A stretch of 15,034 bases of DNA. Source: DASVSE01 sp036399715. Its GTDB lineage: Bacteria; Bacteroidota; Rhodothermia; Rhodothermales; Rubricoccaceae. Numbering within the stretch: position 1 is the stretch's first letter; the number at the start of each line of letters is the position of its first letter. The position numbers and the translations under genes were made by a program. The stretch is from positions 1 through 15,034 of the forward strand of contig DASWMO010000166.1 in NCBI GenBank assembly GCA_036399715.1, written 5' to 3'. The notes beneath the pieces were generated by a model. That model did no database searches and was not told where the DNA came from. It was given only the letters and a program-made list of their open reading frames with translations. Below, piece after piece: positions 13,018-15,034 of this stretch.

Positions 13018-15034
13018 ATGTCGCTCTTCCGTCCCTCCCCCGCTAAGCGCTACGGCCCCGCCCTCCTCGACGAGCTCCCGATCGGCGTCTCGGTCTACCG
13101 GCTCGACGACGCCCGCGACTCGTCCTCGCTCCGGGTCGTCTACTCGAACCCGGCCTCCGGCCAGATCACGGGGCTCGACATCGGGCCCTTGATCGGCCGG
13201 CGGCTCGTCGATGTCGTCCCGAACGTGGTCGGGACCCCGGTCCTCGAGCTCTACGCCGACGTGGCGCGGACGGGGACGGGACGGGACCTCGGTCAGGTCG
13301 TGTACGGCGACGAACAGATCACGCAGCGGACGTTCCACGTCGAGGCGGTCCCCCTCCCCCACCGGTCGGTCGGGATCGTCTTCGAGGACGTGTCCGACCG
13401 GACGGAGAACGTGGCCCTCCGGGAGGCCCGGACCCGGCTCGCCCGCGAGGAGGTCCGCTACCGGACGCTCGTCGAGGCGACGGCCGCCGTCGTGTGGAGC
13501 GCGACGACCACGGGCGCGATGGCCGCCGATGCGGACGCGTGGTGCGCGTTCACGGGCCAGACGCCCGACGAGGCGGCCGGGCTCGGATGGCTCGACGCCG
13601 TCCATCCCGACGACCGTGAGCGCGTCCGGTCGCGGTGGACGGCGGCCGTCGCGGGGCGGGCGCCGTTCGAGATCGAGCTCCGGCTCAGCCGAGCCGACGG
13701 CGAGACCCGCCGGATCTACGCCCGGGCGGTTCCCGTACTCGGCCCCGGCAGGACCGTGGCCGAGTACGTCGGCGTCGGGACGGACATCGAGGAGCAGAAC
13801 GCCGCCGCTCTCGCGCTCGCCGCGAGCGAGGCCCGGTTCCGGACCCTCTTCGACGCCCTCGCCGACTCCGTCCTCGTGTACCCGCTCGGGCCCGACGGGC
13901 CCGGCCCGTTCATCGACTTCAACCAGGTCGCCCTCGACACGTACGGCTACGACGAGGCCGTCTTCCGGACGATGACGGTCCACGACCTCGTGCCCTCCGG
14001 GAGCGTCTCGGTCGTCGACGCCCTCGACGAGCTCCGCCGGACCCGGCAGGCCACCTTCGAGACGGTCCACCAGACCCGCGATGGCCGGGCCATTCCGATG
14101 CAGGTCTCGGCCCGGCTCGTCGAGTACGAGGGCCGGCTCTGCGTCCTGGCCGTCGCGCGAAACGACGCCGACCGGCGGACCTTCCAGCGCGAGCTCTCGC
14201 GGGCCAACCTCGGGCTCGAACGGACCGTCGCCGTGCGGACGGCCGAGCTACAGGCCTTCGCCGACGCGCTCCGGGCAGTTCAGTCCATCACCGCGCGGCC
14301 CTTCGAGACGCCGCTCGCCCGGACGGAGGCCTATCTCGCCGCGGGCTGCGAGATGCTCGTGATGCCCGTCGGCATCCTCTCGGCGACGCCCCTGGACCCC
14401 TCCACCGGCGAACGCCTCTACCGCCTCGATGCCGTCGTCTCGCCGGACCCCTCGCTCGCCCCCGGCCTGACGGTCCCCATCACGGAGGCCTTCTGCGACG
14501 CCGTCCTCGAGCGCGGCGAGATGGTCGTCTACTCAGACGCGGCCGAGTCCGAGGCGACGGCCTGCCACCCGGCCTACGCCACGCGCGGGCTGCGGTCGTT
14601 CATCGGCACGCCTATCCGCATCGATGGCGAGATCGTCGGGACGCTCAACTTCGTCTCGCCCGAGCCCCGCCCGGCCGGCTTCCAGCCCTACGAGCGCGAC
14701 CTCGTCGAGATCATGGCCGACGCCGTCGCCCGTCGCCTCGTCGCCGACCGAGCCGAGGCCGAGCGGCGACGCGTCGAGGAGTGGTCCCGGTCCATCGTCG
14801 AGACCGTCGGGGACGGGGTCATCCTCGTCGACGCGGACTGCCGGGTCGTCTTCAGCAACCCCTCCGCCCGCGAGCTCCTCGGCCTCCACGAGGAACGCGG
14901 TGAGAACGAGACGGACGTGCTCGCCGACCGCTGGCCCGTCATCGGCGAGGACGGAGAGTTGGTCCTGGTCGACGACCTCCCCGAGCGCGAGGTGCTCCGG
15001 ACACGGCTCCCCGTCCGCGGTCGCCTCCAGGGCA
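13018..15034 (+). CDS. Multi-PAS/GAF signalling protein, probably a sensor kinase (partial, C-terminus off the right edge)
   Basis: The frame is open from ATG 13018 to the window end, 672 codons. It has no signal peptide or membrane segment, so it is cytoplasmic. Domains in order: PAS at about 16-130 (LPIGVSVYRL...VGIVFEDVSDRT); PAS with PAC-type end at about 146-262 (WCAFTGQTPDEAAGLGWLD, then HPDDRERV and YVGVGTDIEEQ); PAS at about 272-390 (FRTLFDALADSVLVY); a short charged helical linker; GAF at about 425-580 (SFIGTPIRIDGEIVGTLNFV); a helical connector (DRAEAERRRVEEWSRSIVE); and a fourth PAS from about 595 (GDGVILVDADCRVVFSN). WCAFTGQTPDEA with HPDDR is the PAS_3 fold pattern common in histidine kinases of Bacteroidota and Alphaproteobacteria. 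The output domain lies beyond the window. A HisKA or HWE kinase is most likely, with diguanylate cyclase or phosphatase outputs possible. Confidence 0.88.
   Translation, partial: MSLFRPSPAKRYGPALLDELPIGVSVYRLDDARDSSSLRVVYSNPASGQITGLDIGPLIGRRLVDVVPNVVGTPVLELYADVARTGTGRDLGQVVYGDEQITQRTFHVEAVPLPHRSVGIVFEDVSDRTENVALREARTRLAREEVRYRTLVEATAAVVWSATTTGAMAADADAWCAFTGQTPDEAAGLGWLDAVHPDDRERVRSRWTAAVAGRAPFEIELRLSRADGETRRIYARAVPVLGPGRTVAEYVGVGTDIEEQNAAALALAASEARFRTLFDALADSVLVYPLGPDGPGPFIDFNQVALDTYGYDEAVFRTMTVHDLVPSGSVSVVDALDELRRTRQATFETVHQTRDGRAIPMQVSARLVEYEGRLCVLAVARNDADRRTFQRELSRANLGLERTVAVRTAELQAFADALRAVQSITARPFETPLARTEAYLAAGCEMLVMPVGILSATPLDPSTGERLYRLDAVVSPDPSLAPGLTVPITEAFCDAVLERGEMVVYSDAAESEATACHPAYATRGLRSFIGTPIRIDGEIVGTLNFVSPEPRPAGFQPYERDLVEIMADAVARRLVADRAEAERRRVEEWSRSIVETVGDGVILVDADCRVVFSNPSARELLGLHEERGENETDVLADRWPVIGEDGELVLVDDLPEREVLRTRLPVRGRLQG

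Overview
The window is very GC-rich, densely packed chromosomal DNA. Its mix of genes suggests a member of the Rhodothermota/Bacteroidota side of the tree (Rubricoccaceae- or Salinibacter-like). The signs are a secreted fungalysin with beta-sandwich tail modules, a TonB-dependent receptor, several short lipoproteins, weak or absent Shine-Dalgarno sequences, and one promoter that fits the Bacteroidota TTG / TAnnTTTG pattern. This placement is inference; there is no rRNA or marker gene in the window. No tRNA, rRNA, CRISPR array, insertion sequence or phage gene was seen.

Layout. Positions 1-2758 (minus) hold a large secreted M36 metallopeptidase cut by the left edge. A 237-bp gap with a hairpin and an 11-bp palindrome separates it from a divergent small lipoprotein gene (2996-3490, plus). 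About 690 bp without a convincing gene follow, including an AT-richer patch with an attC-like arrangement and a strong orphan terminator hairpin (4092-4119). Next come a seven-helix membrane protein of unknown function (4181-4894, plus), a shared hairpin, and a minus-strand pair: a zinc-transporter-like CDF protein (5808-6740) followed by a classical SDR (4937-5731). A divergent second SDR (6839-7639, plus) lacks the catalytic tyrosine.

Positions 7651-11398 (minus) form a likely two-gene operon: a Tat-exported, lipoprotein-anchored flavin amine oxidase followed by a TonB-dependent outer-membrane receptor. Divergent from it, behind a recognisable promoter, is a LolA-like lipoprotein (11504-12328, plus). 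It converges on a DinB-family gene (minus) whose reading frame has no ordinary start codon and is joined to a plausible ATG only by a one-base shift in a run of nine G. The right edge is the start of a cytoplasmic multi-PAS/GAF sensor (13018 to the end, plus), cut before its output domain.

Most of the window is ordinary housekeeping and envelope biology. I did not find a clear new multi-gene system. The best leads are the homopolymer-interrupted DinB gene, the oxidase-receptor pair, the tyrosine-less SDR, the unknown seven-helix protein and the unexplained 3.5-4.2 kb gap.
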